Source: an uncultured Oscillospiraceae bacterium (GTDB lineage: Bacteria; Bacillota; Clostridia; Oscillospirales; Acutalibacteraceae). Taken from it: a stretch of 25,166 nt of DNA. Shown here one piece after another: positions 1-6,677 of the stretch. Below the pieces are notes generated by a model. That model was not told where the DNA came from. It saw nothing but the letters and a program-made list of their open reading frames with translations, and did not search any database. The stretch covers positions 1 to 25,166 of the forward strand of contig CABSLQ010000044.1 of NCBI GenBank assembly GCA_902478605.1, written 5' to 3'. Numbering within the stretch: position 1 is the first letter of the stretch; each line of letters begins with the position of its first letter. The translations under genes were made by a program, and so were the position numbers.

Positions 1-2
1 TG

Positions 3-53
3 AAATACAAGTACGGGAATCGACATTTTTGGTGTAGAGGATATTATGAGTGA
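3..53 (+). pseudogene. IS200/IS605-type TnpA (Y1 transposase) C-terminal remnant
   Basis: The frame starting at base 3 reads KYKYGNRHFWCRGYYE and then a stop at 51-53. The stretch KYGNRHFW-C/A-RGYY is a hallmark of the C-terminal part of IS200/IS605 TnpA proteins, which continue after GYY with several dozen more residues. Here the frame stops at once, so the gene is truncated or internally deleted. The window begins inside it, so the N-terminal part, including the catalytic HUH motif, cannot be seen. A small hairpin (arms at 77-83 and 96-102) lies just downstream and could be what is left of an IS end. The identification rests on a short match recalled from the family. Confidence 0.5.
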
Positions 54-140
54 TATAAAATAGGAAAACTGCAAAATCCCTGATTTCATGCGGATTCAGG
101 GAATACAAAAAATATATTGAAGCTATCACATTACGCAAGA

Positions 141-176
141 CGCCGCCCAAATGGACAAGGGGCGGTGTTTTTGTTT
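141..176 (+). terminator. intrinsic terminator after the IS200-like remnant
   Basis: The arm CGCCGCCC (141-148) pairs with GGGCGGTG (160-167), eight pairs including one G-U, around an 11-base loop. It is followed by a T-rich run (168-176). It would end transcription entering from the left, before the leader of the ParB-like gene. Confidence 0.7.
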
Positions 177-186
177 GGAGAGCTTC

Positions 187-211
187 ACTTCGGGTCAAAA
201 TGTCCCGAAGC
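187..211. repeat. palindromic repeat, copy 1
   Basis: Left arm ACTTCGGGTCAA, right arm ending TGTCCCGAAGC. Bases 2-8 pair perfectly with 18-24. There is a T/T mismatch at arm position 9, the same one as in copy 10, and the outermost base is unpaired. It lies in the leader of the ParB-like gene, directly ahead of an AAAGGAGG-like stretch and a terminator-like hairpin. Confidence 0.85.
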
Positions 212-234
212 GGAAAGGAGGAATTTTCCTCGTC

Positions 235-263
235 GGGCCTGATATACAATCAGGCCCTTTTTT
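235..263 (+). terminator. attenuator-like hairpin in the leader of the ParB-like gene
   Basis: GGGCCTGA (235-242) pairs perfectly with TCAGGCCC (250-257) around a 7-base loop and is followed by six T residues (258-263). This is a textbook intrinsic terminator placed 33 bases before the ATG at 296 and 24 bases after palindrome copy 1. An AGGAGG-like stretch (217-222) lies between them, with no evident gene. The placement suggests conditional termination of the downstream gene rather than the end of an upstream one. That role is an inference. Confidence 0.7.
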
Positions 264-295
264 CATGCCCAAAAATAAAAAGGAGGTAAAGCCGT

Positions 296-1693
296 ATGGC
301 GAAAGATACGCCAAATAAACTGGACGAGGCAAAAAAACAACCGGCTTCTGAACAACCGGAGCAGAACGCCCCGGCCGTCAAACCACCGGCTGCGGAAGTC
401 CCGCCTGACGGCGAGGTGGTTATTTCGGCGGATAAAATCAACGAGCTTGCAGGCAGTAAGCGAAAAGCAGCGGCAAAGGCCAAACAGGACAAACAGGAAC
501 AAAAAGCGCCTGTCGCTGATGGAAAACCAAAAACTCCTGATAAGGCCAAAAGCCGCCCGCCCAAGGAGGCCGGAGCGGATCAGCCAAAGCCGGAGGAACC
601 CAAGAAATCCGATAAGCCAGCCCAAAAGGTCATTCCGATCCACCCCGCCGACAGTAGCGAGAAACTGCGTCAGGAACAGGAAGCCCTATTGAGTATGCTG
701 GACGAAAAAGCTGGTTTGCATAAACAAAAAAATCCGTTTCAAAAGAAAAAAGACACGCCAACACCTGGTAAGCGTCCGGAAGAAAAACAGGCCGTCGTTG
801 CCCCGCAGCCGAAAGAATCCCCCCGTTCGGAGGAGCCGGAGCAGATTGTGTATCTCAAGCTTGCCGATCTGCACGCTTTCAAAAACCATCCGTTTCAAGT
901 CAAGGACGACGAGGAAATGCGGGCGATGGTGGAGAGTGTCAAGGATAAAGGCGTCACCCAACCCGCGATTGTCCGCCCCCGCGAGGGCGGAGGCTATGAA
1001 ATCGTATCGGGCCATAGGCGGCAAAAGGCCAGCGAACTGGCCGGATATACGGATATGCCCTGTATTGTCCGCAACCTGACCGACGAGCAGGCTATCACGC
1101 AGATGGTGGAGGACAACACCAACCAGCGTGAGAATATCCTGCCGAGCGAAAAAGCCAAAGCCCTGAAAATGCAGTTGGAGGCAATCAAGCGTCAGGGAGC
1201 GCGGGACGGCAGCGGGAACGGGCAGCGTTCCAACGAGATTGTGGCGCAGCGCAACAAAATGACGGTCAAGCAGGTACAGCGGTATATCAAGCTCAACGAA
1301 CTTGTGCCGGATTTGATGAAACTGGCGGACGAAAACAAGCTGAAATTTACTCCCGCTGTGGAGCTTGCCTTCATCCGCCCGGAAAATCAGCGGTATATCG
1401 CCCTTGCCATCGAAGCGCAGCAGTCATCCCCCAACCTATCCCAAGCCAAACGGCTCCGCGAACTCGACCAAAAGAATATGCTCAACCCGGACATCATTGA
1501 CGGGATTATGCTTGAAGAAAAAAAGGAGGCAGACAAAGTGATACTTTCCAGCCAGGAACTTTCCGAGTATTTCGGAAAAGACAAAACGCCGCGTGAAATG
1601 AAGGATACCATCCTGAAGCTGCTGGACGAATGGAAAAAGCAGCAAAAGGAACTGGCCGCACCGGAAAAGAAAGACAAGCAGCCGGAAAAGTAA
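296..1693 (+). CDS. ParB/RepB/Spo0J-family DNA-binding protein with long basic N-terminal extension
   Basis: A 465-residue protein. Residues about 183-285 form the ParB N-terminal domain, with the conserved nucleotide-contacting motif GHRRQKASELAG at 239-250 and the following DNTNQREN segment at 273-280. Residues about 285-345 look like the helix-turn-helix region (MTVKQVQRYIKLNELVPDL). Residues 1-180 are low complexity, rich in Lys, Pro, Ala and Glu, and probably disordered. The C-terminal tail is also charged. ParB proteins bind centromere-like sites and help segregation. In ICEs of this kind ParB-like proteins open the maintenance module, often after a ParA that would lie outside this window. 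The start is fixed by AAGGAGG at 281-287 ahead of ATG 296. The stop codon TAA runs into palindrome copy 2. Family assignment is secure; its DNA target is unknown. Confidence 0.92.
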   Translation: MAKDTPNKLDEAKKQPASEQPEQNAPAVKPPAAEVPPDGEVVISADKINELAGSKRKAAAKAKQDKQEQKAPVADGKPKTPDKAKSRPPKEAGADQPKPEEPKKSDKPAQKVIPIHPADSSEKLRQEQEALLSMLDEKAGLHKQKNPFQKKKDTPTPGKRPEEKQAVVAPQPKESPRSEEPEQIVYLKLADLHAFKNHPFQVKDDEEMRAMVESVKDKGVTQPAIVRPREGGGYEIVSGHRRQKASELAGYTDMPCIVRNLTDEQAITQMVEDNTNQRENILPSEKAKALKMQLEAIKRQGARDGSGNGQRSNEIVAQRNKMTVKQVQRYIKLNELVPDLMKLADENKLKFTPAVELAFIRPENQRYIALAIEAQQSSPNLSQAKRLRELDQKNMLNPDIIDGIMLEEKKEADKVILSSQELSEYFGKDKTPREMKDTILKLLDEWKKQQKELAAPEKKDKQPEK

Positions 1694-1717
1694 CATCGGG
1701 CCAAATTGGCCCGATGT
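1693..1717. repeat. palindromic repeat, copy 2 (compensated variant)
   Basis: Arms ACATCGGGCCAA and TTGGCCCGATGT with centre A. Compared with the consensus, the third base is changed T to A and its partner A to T, so all 12 pairs are kept. The first A is also the last base of the TAA stop of the ParB-like gene. Confidence 0.92.
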
Positions 1718-1751
1718 AGGAAGCACCGCCTCTCATGGCTCAACCGGAAGA

Positions 1752-1910
1752 TATATTCCCCGTCGCCGCAAAGATTCCAGCACAGACGGAATCAGGCAGT
1801 CAAGGGCAAAGCCGCCGCAGGCGGTGCAAGCGTTTGGTGCGCCAAACGCCGCACCCTTGACGGTCTTTTCCGTTCTGTGCTTTTTTTGCGTCAGGCGGCG
1901 GGGGTATATA
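1752..1910 (+). ncRNA. candidate structured RNA or attenuator (nested stems)
   Basis: No convincing gene covers 1718-1989, but the stretch folds strongly on paper. The nested stems are as follows. P0: 1752-1769 with 1895-1910, about 15 pairs with one mismatch and a 2-base bulge. P1: GCACAGACGGA (1780-1790) with 1869-1880, 11 pairs and one bulged T. P2: GTCAAGGG (1799-1806) with CCCTTGAC (1854-1861). Inside P2 are two hairpins: P3, GCCGCC/GGCGGT at 1811-1825, and P4, GCGTTTGG/CCAAACGC at 1830-1849 with a TGCG loop. Seven T residues (1881-1887) follow P1, so P1 could act as a terminator with P0 as an alternative. A further hairpin, CCCGCCC/GGGCGGG, lies at 1926-1945. No known RNA class was recognised, and the strand is inferred from the T run and the gene direction. 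Confidence 0.55.
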
Positions 1911-1989
1911 TTCCCTTGAGCCGCTCCCGCCCAAGAATGGGCGGGCGGGGGGTGGGCTGAAAACCATATGATTTTTAGGAGGTACGATT

Positions 1990-2400
1990 ATGAAAAGACC
2001 TTTGGCATATATTACAGCCGCATGGAGCGGCGACCGGAATAAGGATATGGAACAGGCGGCCCAGTATTGCCGGGCGGTATATGAGGCGGGCTTTTCGCCC
2101 CTCTGCCCCCTGCTGTATCTGCCCTTGTTTCTCAATGACGGTATCCCGGAGGAACATAAAAGCAGGATTGACATAGGGCGTGACCTGCTGCGCCGTTCCC
2201 ATGTGCTGGTTGTCTGTGGGGCCGAGATCAGCGAGGAAGTCAAAAACGATATTGCGATTGCCGGACGGCTGAATATCACGGCGACCACGCTGGACGGGAT
2301 ATTGACGGTACAGGGACAGGGCCGGACCAAACCGGACAGCCCGAAAGGAGGCGCACATGCCGAGAGCAAGCCGAACAGCCGCGCCCCTCGCCGGAAATAG
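1990..2400 (+). CDS. DUF7768/DUF4406-like protein (nucleotide-binding Rossmann-like fold suggested)
   Basis: A 136-residue protein beginning MKRPLAYITAAWSGDRNKD, with a central GRDLLRRSHVLVVCGAEISEEVKNDIAIA segment spread over residues about 60-90. The pattern (N-terminal strand, then a cysteine/proline-rich PLCPLLYLPLF region, then a DxxLLRRSHVLVVCG strand) resembles the small DUF4406/DUF7768 proteins of mobile elements. These are related to the nucleoside deoxyribosyltransferase/SLOG fold. No enzymatic activity is shown. The start is supported by AGGAGG at 1977-1982. The last about 30 residues are basic and low complexity and overlap the next gene by 44 bases, implying coupled translation. 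The name is from memory of similar ICE proteins and the function is unknown. Confidence 0.75.
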   Translation: MKRPLAYITAAWSGDRNKDMEQAAQYCRAVYEAGFSPLCPLLYLPLFLNDGIPEEHKSRIDIGRDLLRRSHVLVVCGAEISEEVKNDIAIAGRLNITATTLDGILTVQGQGRTKPDSPKGGAHAESKPNSRAPRRK

Positions 2401-3142
2401 GGACGTTGCGGAACTGCTTTCCATTCTGCGGGAACAGTCCCCGCCGTCGCTGGCGGACTTTCAGAAATTGCTGGAACAGGTGGGCACAATGGAGCAGCAG
2501 CTTGAAGCGGCGGTGCAGGAATTGGCGGCTATGCGGCGCGATCTTGTGGAAATGGAGCGCCGCCGCCATCCTGCCGTCAACGCCATGCGAAAAGCGGTCA
2601 TGGCTGTGCAGGCGCAAGTGCTGGAGCTGCGGGAAAAGCTGTCCGCTCTGAAACAGGCGATTGCCGACGGCTGCAAAAATGCTGTGGCGGCTTTTCGGGA
2701 AAAAGGAACGGTTGCCCTTGACAATATCGCCCGGTTTTTCCATGTGCGCTCCATGCTGGAGGCAGTCCAGATGCAGGCAGACCACGCCGCCCAAGCCGCA
2801 GGCCGGACCGTAGAACGGATTGAAGCAGCCAGCCGGAAATACCACGAGGCAGGGCGACATTTGAAAAACGCGGGCCGGGCTTTGACCGGCAAGGAAGCCG
2901 TACAGGAAGCCAGACCGCCGGGAAAAGCGGCCAAGACGGCCGCCGCCCCATTCCGTGCCGTGCGTACTTGTTTCCGCTCACTGGAAAAGAGCGCGGCTTC
3001 GGCCGCAAGCAGGCTTGGACGGCTGGAACAGCAAAAGCCGTCTATCCAAAATACCATCCAGCAGTATAACCGGCAAATAGCGCAGGAAAAGACGCGGGCT
3101 GTGCCGGTCAAGGTGCGGCCCCGCCCCCATGCGGAACGATAG
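2357..3142 (+). CDS. coiled-coil ICE protein (DUF6674-like)
   Basis: A 261-residue, strongly helical, Ala/Arg/Glu/Gln-rich protein. Residues about 30-110 show heptad-like spacing (LLEQVGTMEQQLEAAVQELAAM and onward) and are probably a coiled coil. Around 113-170 is a less charged helical part (AFREKGTVALDNIARFFHVRSML), and the C-terminus is basic. I recall similar proteins between the DUF7768-like gene and pcfB in Clostridial ICEs, annotated as DUF6674, but their role is not known. AAAGGAGG at 2344-2351 supports the ATG at 2357, which lies inside the end of the preceding gene. The stop at 3140-3142 is followed after 3 bases by palindrome copy 3. A structural or relaxosome-accessory role would be speculation. 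Confidence 0.75.
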   Translation: MPRASRTAAPLAGNRDVAELLSILREQSPPSLADFQKLLEQVGTMEQQLEAAVQELAAMRRDLVEMERRRHPAVNAMRKAVMAVQAQVLELREKLSALKQAIADGCKNAVAAFREKGTVALDNIARFFHVRSMLEAVQMQADHAAQAAGRTVERIEAASRKYHEAGRHLKNAGRALTGKEAVQEARPPGKAAKTAAAPFRAVRTCFRSLEKSAASAASRLGRLEQQKPSIQNTIQQYNRQIAQEKTRAVPVKVRPRPHAER

Positions 3143-3145
3143 GAC

Positions 3146-3170
3146 ACTTCGGGCCAAACCGGCCTGAAGT
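3146..3170. repeat. palindromic repeat, copy 3 (wobble variant)
   Basis: Left arm is consensus ACTTCGGGCCAA; right arm is CCGGCCTGAAGT. The C-to-T change in the right arm leaves a pair that would be G-U in RNA, and the two pairs nearest the centre are lost. It is followed by GAAAGGAGG (3173-3181) for the pcfB-like gene. Confidence 0.85.
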
Positions 3171-3188
3171 CCGAAAGGAGGTTAAGCC

Positions 3189-3656
3189 ATGCAGGAGGAC
3201 ATCGAGCGCCGGACGGTTGCCATATTCCTGACCGCTGGGAAGCTGACGGCCCGGACACTCGCCAAAGCCATATCGGCGGCGCTGCGGCAAATCCGGCAGC
3301 AGCGGCGGGCAGCTTTGACGCCCCAGGGCCGTCAATCGGTGAAAAAGCTGATGAACCACGGGGTCAATACCAACCGGATCCCCCTTGACGGCAGCACCCG
3401 CCTGTTTGACCGGGTAGCCCGGAAATGGGGCGTGGATTATGCGTTCCGCAAGGTCGGCCCGAAGCAATATCGGCTGTTTTTCAAAGCCGGACAGGCGGAT
3501 GCCATTACCGACTGCTTTGCGGAATATACCAAGCGAATGATGAAGAAGGAGCGGCGGCCTTCCGTGCTGAAACGGCTGGGCCGGGCAAACGAGGCGGCTG
3601 CACGGCAGCGCCCGCGTGAGCAGGAGCGGAAACGGGAGGCGGTGCATGACCGATAA
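3189..3656 (+). CDS. PcfB-family protein (DUF3801), coupling-protein partner
   Basis: A 155-residue protein. Residues 1-100 contain the PcfB/DUF3801 pattern: VAIFLTAGKLTARTLAKAI near the start, then a GRQSVKKLMNHG turn, then FDRVARKWGVDYAFRKV and the LFFKAGQADAITDCFAEY segment. The C-terminal 35 residues are basic. PcfB-like proteins are encoded next to the VirD4 coupling ATPase in Gram-positive conjugative elements (named after pCF10) and are thought to aid recruitment of the relaxosome. The arrangement here fits: the last 11 bases overlap the start of the virD4-type gene. AGGAGG at 3176-3181 sets the ATG at 3189, immediately downstream of palindrome copy 3. Confidence 0.85.
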   Translation: MQEDIERRTVAIFLTAGKLTARTLAKAISAALRQIRQQRRAALTPQGRQSVKKLMNHGVNTNRIPLDGSTRLFDRVARKWGVDYAFRKVGPKQYRLFFKAGQADAITDCFAEYTKRMMKKERRPSVLKRLGRANEAAARQRPREQERKREAVHDR

Positions 3657-5469
3657 GCTAAAACGCTATGTACTCCCCAACCTGCCCTACCTGCTGATAT
3701 TCTGGCTTTTTCTAAAGCTGGGTACAGCCTACCGGATAACGGAGGGGGCCGACTTCGGGCAAAAGCTGATCGGCGCATTCCAGACCATAGGCCCGACCTT
3801 TGGGACAATCGCGCCGGGCCTGCATGGCTTTGACTGGCTGATCGGGCTGGCCGGGGCCGCCGCTGTGCGGCTGTTCGTGTACTGCAAAACGAAAAACGCC
3901 AAAAAGTTCCGCAGGGATGCAGAGTATGGGTCGGCCCGCTGGGGAATGGCAAAGGACATCAAGCCCTTTGTAGACCCGGTTTTTCAGAATAACATCATTT
4001 TGACCGGGACGGAATTTCTAACCATGAATACCCGGCCGAAAAATCCGGCCAACGCCCGCAATCTGAATTGCTGTGTGATAGGGTCGTCCGGCTCCGGCAA
4101 AACCCGGTTCTGGCTGACCCCGCAGCTTTTACAGGCTCATTCCTCGTATGTGACGGTAGATCCGAAAGGCGGCATACTCGGACAGGTGGGCGAGTTCCTG
4201 ACCCGGCAGGGATATAAAATCAAGGTATTCAACAGTGTGGATTTTTCCAAGTCCATGCACTATAACCCGCTGGCGTATGTGCGGACGGAAAACGACATTT
4301 TGAAATTCGTTAATGCCCTGATTACCAACACCAAGGGGGACGGCAAGGAGGGCGACGAATTTTGGACGAAAGCGGAAACCCTTTTGTACTGCGCCCTGAT
4401 TGGGTATATCGTCTTTGAGGCCCCGGAGGAGGAACGCAATCTCAATACCCTTGTGGATATGCTGAACAGTATGGAAGTCAGAGAGGATGATGAAAATTTC
4501 AAGAACGCCATTGACTATATGTTTGACGGATTGGCAAAGCGCAGGCCCGACCATTTTGCGGTACGGCAATATGCCAAATACAAGCTGGCGAGCGGCAAGA
4601 CGGCAAAAAGCATTTTGATTAGCTGTGGCGCACGGCTGGCTCCCTTTGATATTCCCCAGCTCCGGGAAATCATGTCCTATGACGAAATGGAGCTTGACCG
4701 CACGGGCGACCGGAAAACAGCGGCGTTCTTTATCATTTCCGACACCGACAGCACCTACAACTTCATTGTGGCGCTGGCTTTTTCACAAATGTTTAACCTG
4801 CTTTGCGAACGGGCGGACAACAAATACGGAGGCCGCCTGCCCCATCATGTGCGGGTACTGTGGGACGAGGCGGCCAACACCGGACAGGTGCCCCAGCTCG
4901 AAAAGCTGGTGGCCGTTATCCGCTCGCGGGAAATTTCCCTATGCCTGTTCTTGCAGGCACAAAGCCAGCTAAAGGCCCTGTATAAAGACCATGCGGAAAC
5001 CATTATGGGGAACATGGACAGCGTGATTTTTCTCGGCGGCCGGGAACACTCCACCATCAAGGAAATTTCCGAGGTGCTGGGGCGGGAAACCATTTCCATG
5101 TATACCGACAGCCGGACACGGGGCCAGTCGGAGAGCTACGGCCAGAATTTACAGCGGCTCGGCAAGGAACTGATGACGATGGACGAGATCACCACCATGC
5201 CGGGCGACCGCTGTATCCTGCAACTGCGGGGGCTGCGCCCGTTCTATTCGCCAAAATACGATTTGAAAAAACACCCCAACTACAAACAGACCGCCGAGGC
5301 GGACAAAAAGCGCAACGCCTTTGATACGGCCCGGCTTGTCAACCGGCGGATGGAACGGCTGAACCCCGAAGAACCGTACACTGTCTATGAAGTGGAGGTG
5401 ACGGAGGACGAGCCGGACGACGACATTCTCAATTATGATGATGTGGATGATCCGGACAGCTTCACATAA
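3646..5469 (+). CDS. VirD4-like coupling ATPase (TraG/VirD4 family, CD1115-like)
   Basis: A 607-residue coupling protein of a type IV secretion system. Two membrane segments lie near the N-terminus (about 13-25 and 62-79). The Walker A motif GSSGSGKT is at 146-153 and the Walker B segment VLWDEAANTG at about 404-413. The RTGDRKTAAFFIISDTDSTYNF region and QAQSQLKALYKD are also typical of the family. The protein pumps or delivers the relaxase-DNA complex to the mating channel at the membrane. I take ATG 3646 as the start because GGGAGG at 3634-3639 lies 6 bases upstream; an earlier in-frame GTG at 3616 lacks such support. The C-terminus is acidic (DDDILNYDDVDDPDS). It is followed by palindrome copy 4 and a terminator. 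Confidence 0.95.
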   Translation: MTDKLKRYVLPNLPYLLIFWLFLKLGTAYRITEGADFGQKLIGAFQTIGPTFGTIAPGLHGFDWLIGLAGAAAVRLFVYCKTKNAKKFRRDAEYGSARWGMAKDIKPFVDPVFQNNIILTGTEFLTMNTRPKNPANARNLNCCVIGSSGSGKTRFWLTPQLLQAHSSYVTVDPKGGILGQVGEFLTRQGYKIKVFNSVDFSKSMHYNPLAYVRTENDILKFVNALITNTKGDGKEGDEFWTKAETLLYCALIGYIVFEAPEEERNLNTLVDMLNSMEVREDDENFKNAIDYMFDGLAKRRPDHFAVRQYAKYKLASGKTAKSILISCGARLAPFDIPQLREIMSYDEMELDRTGDRKTAAFFIISDTDSTYNFIVALAFSQMFNLLCERADNKYGGRLPHHVRVLWDEAANTGQVPQLEKLVAVIRSREISLCLFLQAQSQLKALYKDHAETIMGNMDSVIFLGGREHSTIKEISEVLGRETISMYTDSRTRGQSESYGQNLQRLGKELMTMDEITTMPGDRCILQLRGLRPFYSPKYDLKKHPNYKQTAEADKKRNAFDTARLVNRRMERLNPEEPYTVYEVEVTEDEPDDDILNYDDVDDPDSFT

Positions 5470-5478
5470 CTGATACTA

Positions 5479-5503
5479 ACTTCGGGACATTTTGGCCCGA
5501 AGT
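5479..5503. repeat. palindromic repeat, copy 4
   Basis: Left arm ACTTCGGGACAT, right arm consensus TTGGCCCGAAGT. The outer eight pairs are intact and the inner four are partly lost. It lies 9 bases after the stop of the virD4-type gene and 6 bases before a terminator hairpin. Confidence 0.85.
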
Positions 5504-5509
5504 CCGCAC

Positions 5510-5533
5510 AGCCGCCGAACAGGCGGCTTTTTT
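5510..5533 (+). terminator. intrinsic terminator between virD4-like and maff2-like genes
   Basis: AGCCGCC (5510-5516) pairs with GGCGGCT (5522-5528) around a 5-base loop and is followed by a run of six T residues (5528-5533). It stands inside a run of same-direction conjugation genes, so it probably modulates rather than ends the operon. Confidence 0.75.
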
Positions 5534-5565
5534 CATTCCCAGTCTAATGAAGGAGGTATAACTTT

Positions 5566-5778
5566 ATGGGATTTTTTTCATCCGCAATCAATACGCTGCA
5601 AACCCTTGTGATTGCGCTGGGCGCGGGCCTTGCCGTGTGGGGGATTATCAATCTGCTGGAAGGCTATGGGGCCGACAACCCAGCGGCAAAAAGCCAGGGG
5701 GTCAAGCAGCTCATGGCCGGAGGCGGCGTCATTCTGTTGGGCATGACCCTGATTCCGCTGCTGTCCGGTCTGTTTTGA
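5566..5778 (+). CDS. Maff2-family mobile element protein (small membrane protein)
   Basis: A 70-residue protein with two hydrophobic segments, about residues 10-28 (LQTLVIALGAGLAVWGIINLL) and 47-68 (LMAGGGVILLGMTLIPLLSGL). They are joined by a short hydrophilic loop, EGYGADNPAAKSQGVKQ. This is the typical Maff2 pattern of Clostridial ICEs. Its size and its place just before a VirB6-like gene make it a candidate pilin-like or channel component (VirB2 position), but this role is inferred. AAGGAGG at 5550-5556 precedes ATG 5566. The next gene begins 12 bases after the stop. Confidence 0.88.
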   Translation: MGFFSSAINTLQTLVIALGAGLAVWGIINLLEGYGADNPAAKSQGVKQLMAGGGVILLGMTLIPLLSGLF

Positions 5779-5789
5779 GGTGAGCGCCT

Positions 5790-6662
5790 ATGGGATGGCT
5801 TACCGACTGGATAACCGACTGGCTGCGGGGCCTTCTCGTTGACGGTATTATGGGGAACTTTACGGGCCTGTTTACCGACGTGAACAATCAGGTCGGAGAA
5901 GTCGCCGCACAGGTGGGGACTTCTCCGGCCGCATGGAACGCAGGCGTGTTTTCCCTCATCAAACAGCTATCCGAAACGGTGGTGCTGCCGATTGCGGGCA
6001 TGATTCTCACCTTTGTCATGTGCTATGAACTCATCAGCATGATTATCGACAAAAACAACATGCACGAAATCGACACATGGATTTTCTTCAAGTGGTTTTT
6101 CAAGACCTTTGTAGCGGTGATGATCCTGTCCAACACCTTCAATATCGTGCTGGCGGTGTTCGACGTGGCGCAAAGCGTGGTAAATGACGCGGCGGGGATT
6201 ATCGGCGGTAGCACAAGCATACCGCCCGATCTGCTGACGAATTTGGAGACGACGCTGCAAAGCATGGACATTGGGCCACTGCTGGGCCTGTGGCTGCAAT
6301 CCTTTATCGTGCGGCTGACGGCGGTTGCCCTGAATATCGTCATTTTCGTGATTGTCTATGGCCGGATGATCGAGATTTACCTGCTTACCAGTTTAGCGCC
6401 CATTCCCTTTGCCACGGTGGGAAACCGGGAGATCGGGCATGTGGGCCACAACTATTTCAAATCCCTGCTGGCGATTGCCTTTCAGGGATTTTTGATTTTG
6501 GTTTGCATCGCCATTTACGCGGTGCTGGTGCAGAGCATTTCCACCGCCGGAGCTGCGGACATTATCGGCACGGTATGGCAGGTTATGGGGTACACAGTGC
6601 TGCTGTGCTTTACCCTGTTTAAGACCGGCACACTCGCCAAGAGCATATTCGAGGCGCATTAA
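5790..6662 (+). CDS. VirB6/TrbL-like integral membrane conjugation protein (CD1112-like)
   Basis: A 290-residue polytopic membrane protein. Hydrophobic segments occur at about 50-78, 103-130, 170-203, 225-250 and 262-282. The N-terminal 45 residues are amphipathic (WLTDWITDWLRGLLVDGIMG). The segment PIPFATVGNREIGHVGHNYFKSLLAIAFQGFLI is characteristic of the VirB6/TrbL-like proteins of Tn1549-type elements. VirB6 proteins form part of the inner channel for DNA passage. It follows the Maff2-like gene closely, with GAGGTG ahead of ATG 5790, and is followed within 15 bases by the next gene, so the three probably form one translational unit. Confidence 0.88.
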   Translation: MGWLTDWITDWLRGLLVDGIMGNFTGLFTDVNNQVGEVAAQVGTSPAAWNAGVFSLIKQLSETVVLPIAGMILTFVMCYELISMIIDKNNMHEIDTWIFFKWFFKTFVAVMILSNTFNIVLAVFDVAQSVVNDAAGIIGGSTSIPPDLLTNLETTLQSMDIGPLLGLWLQSFIVRLTAVALNIVIFVIVYGRMIEIYLLTSLAPIPFATVGNREIGHVGHNYFKSLLAIAFQGFLILVCIAIYAVLVQSISTAGAADIIGTVWQVMGYTVLLCFTLFKTGTLAKSIFEAH

Positions 6663-6677
6663 AAGGAGGAATGCAGA

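Noticed and set aside
250..643. Minus-strand ORFs opposite the ParB-like gene
   Set aside because: They are shadows of the Lys/Pro-rich plus-strand gene, with no ribosome site and no recognisable domain.
1706..1960. 84-codon ORF in the 1718-1989 gap
   Set aside because: It would begin inside palindrome copy 2, has no ribosome site, and its sequence is dominated by the paired arms of the structured stretch.
1800..2489. 229-codon minus-strand ORF
   Set aside because: It lies opposite the well-supported DUF7768-like gene, and its composition is typical of an antisense shadow.
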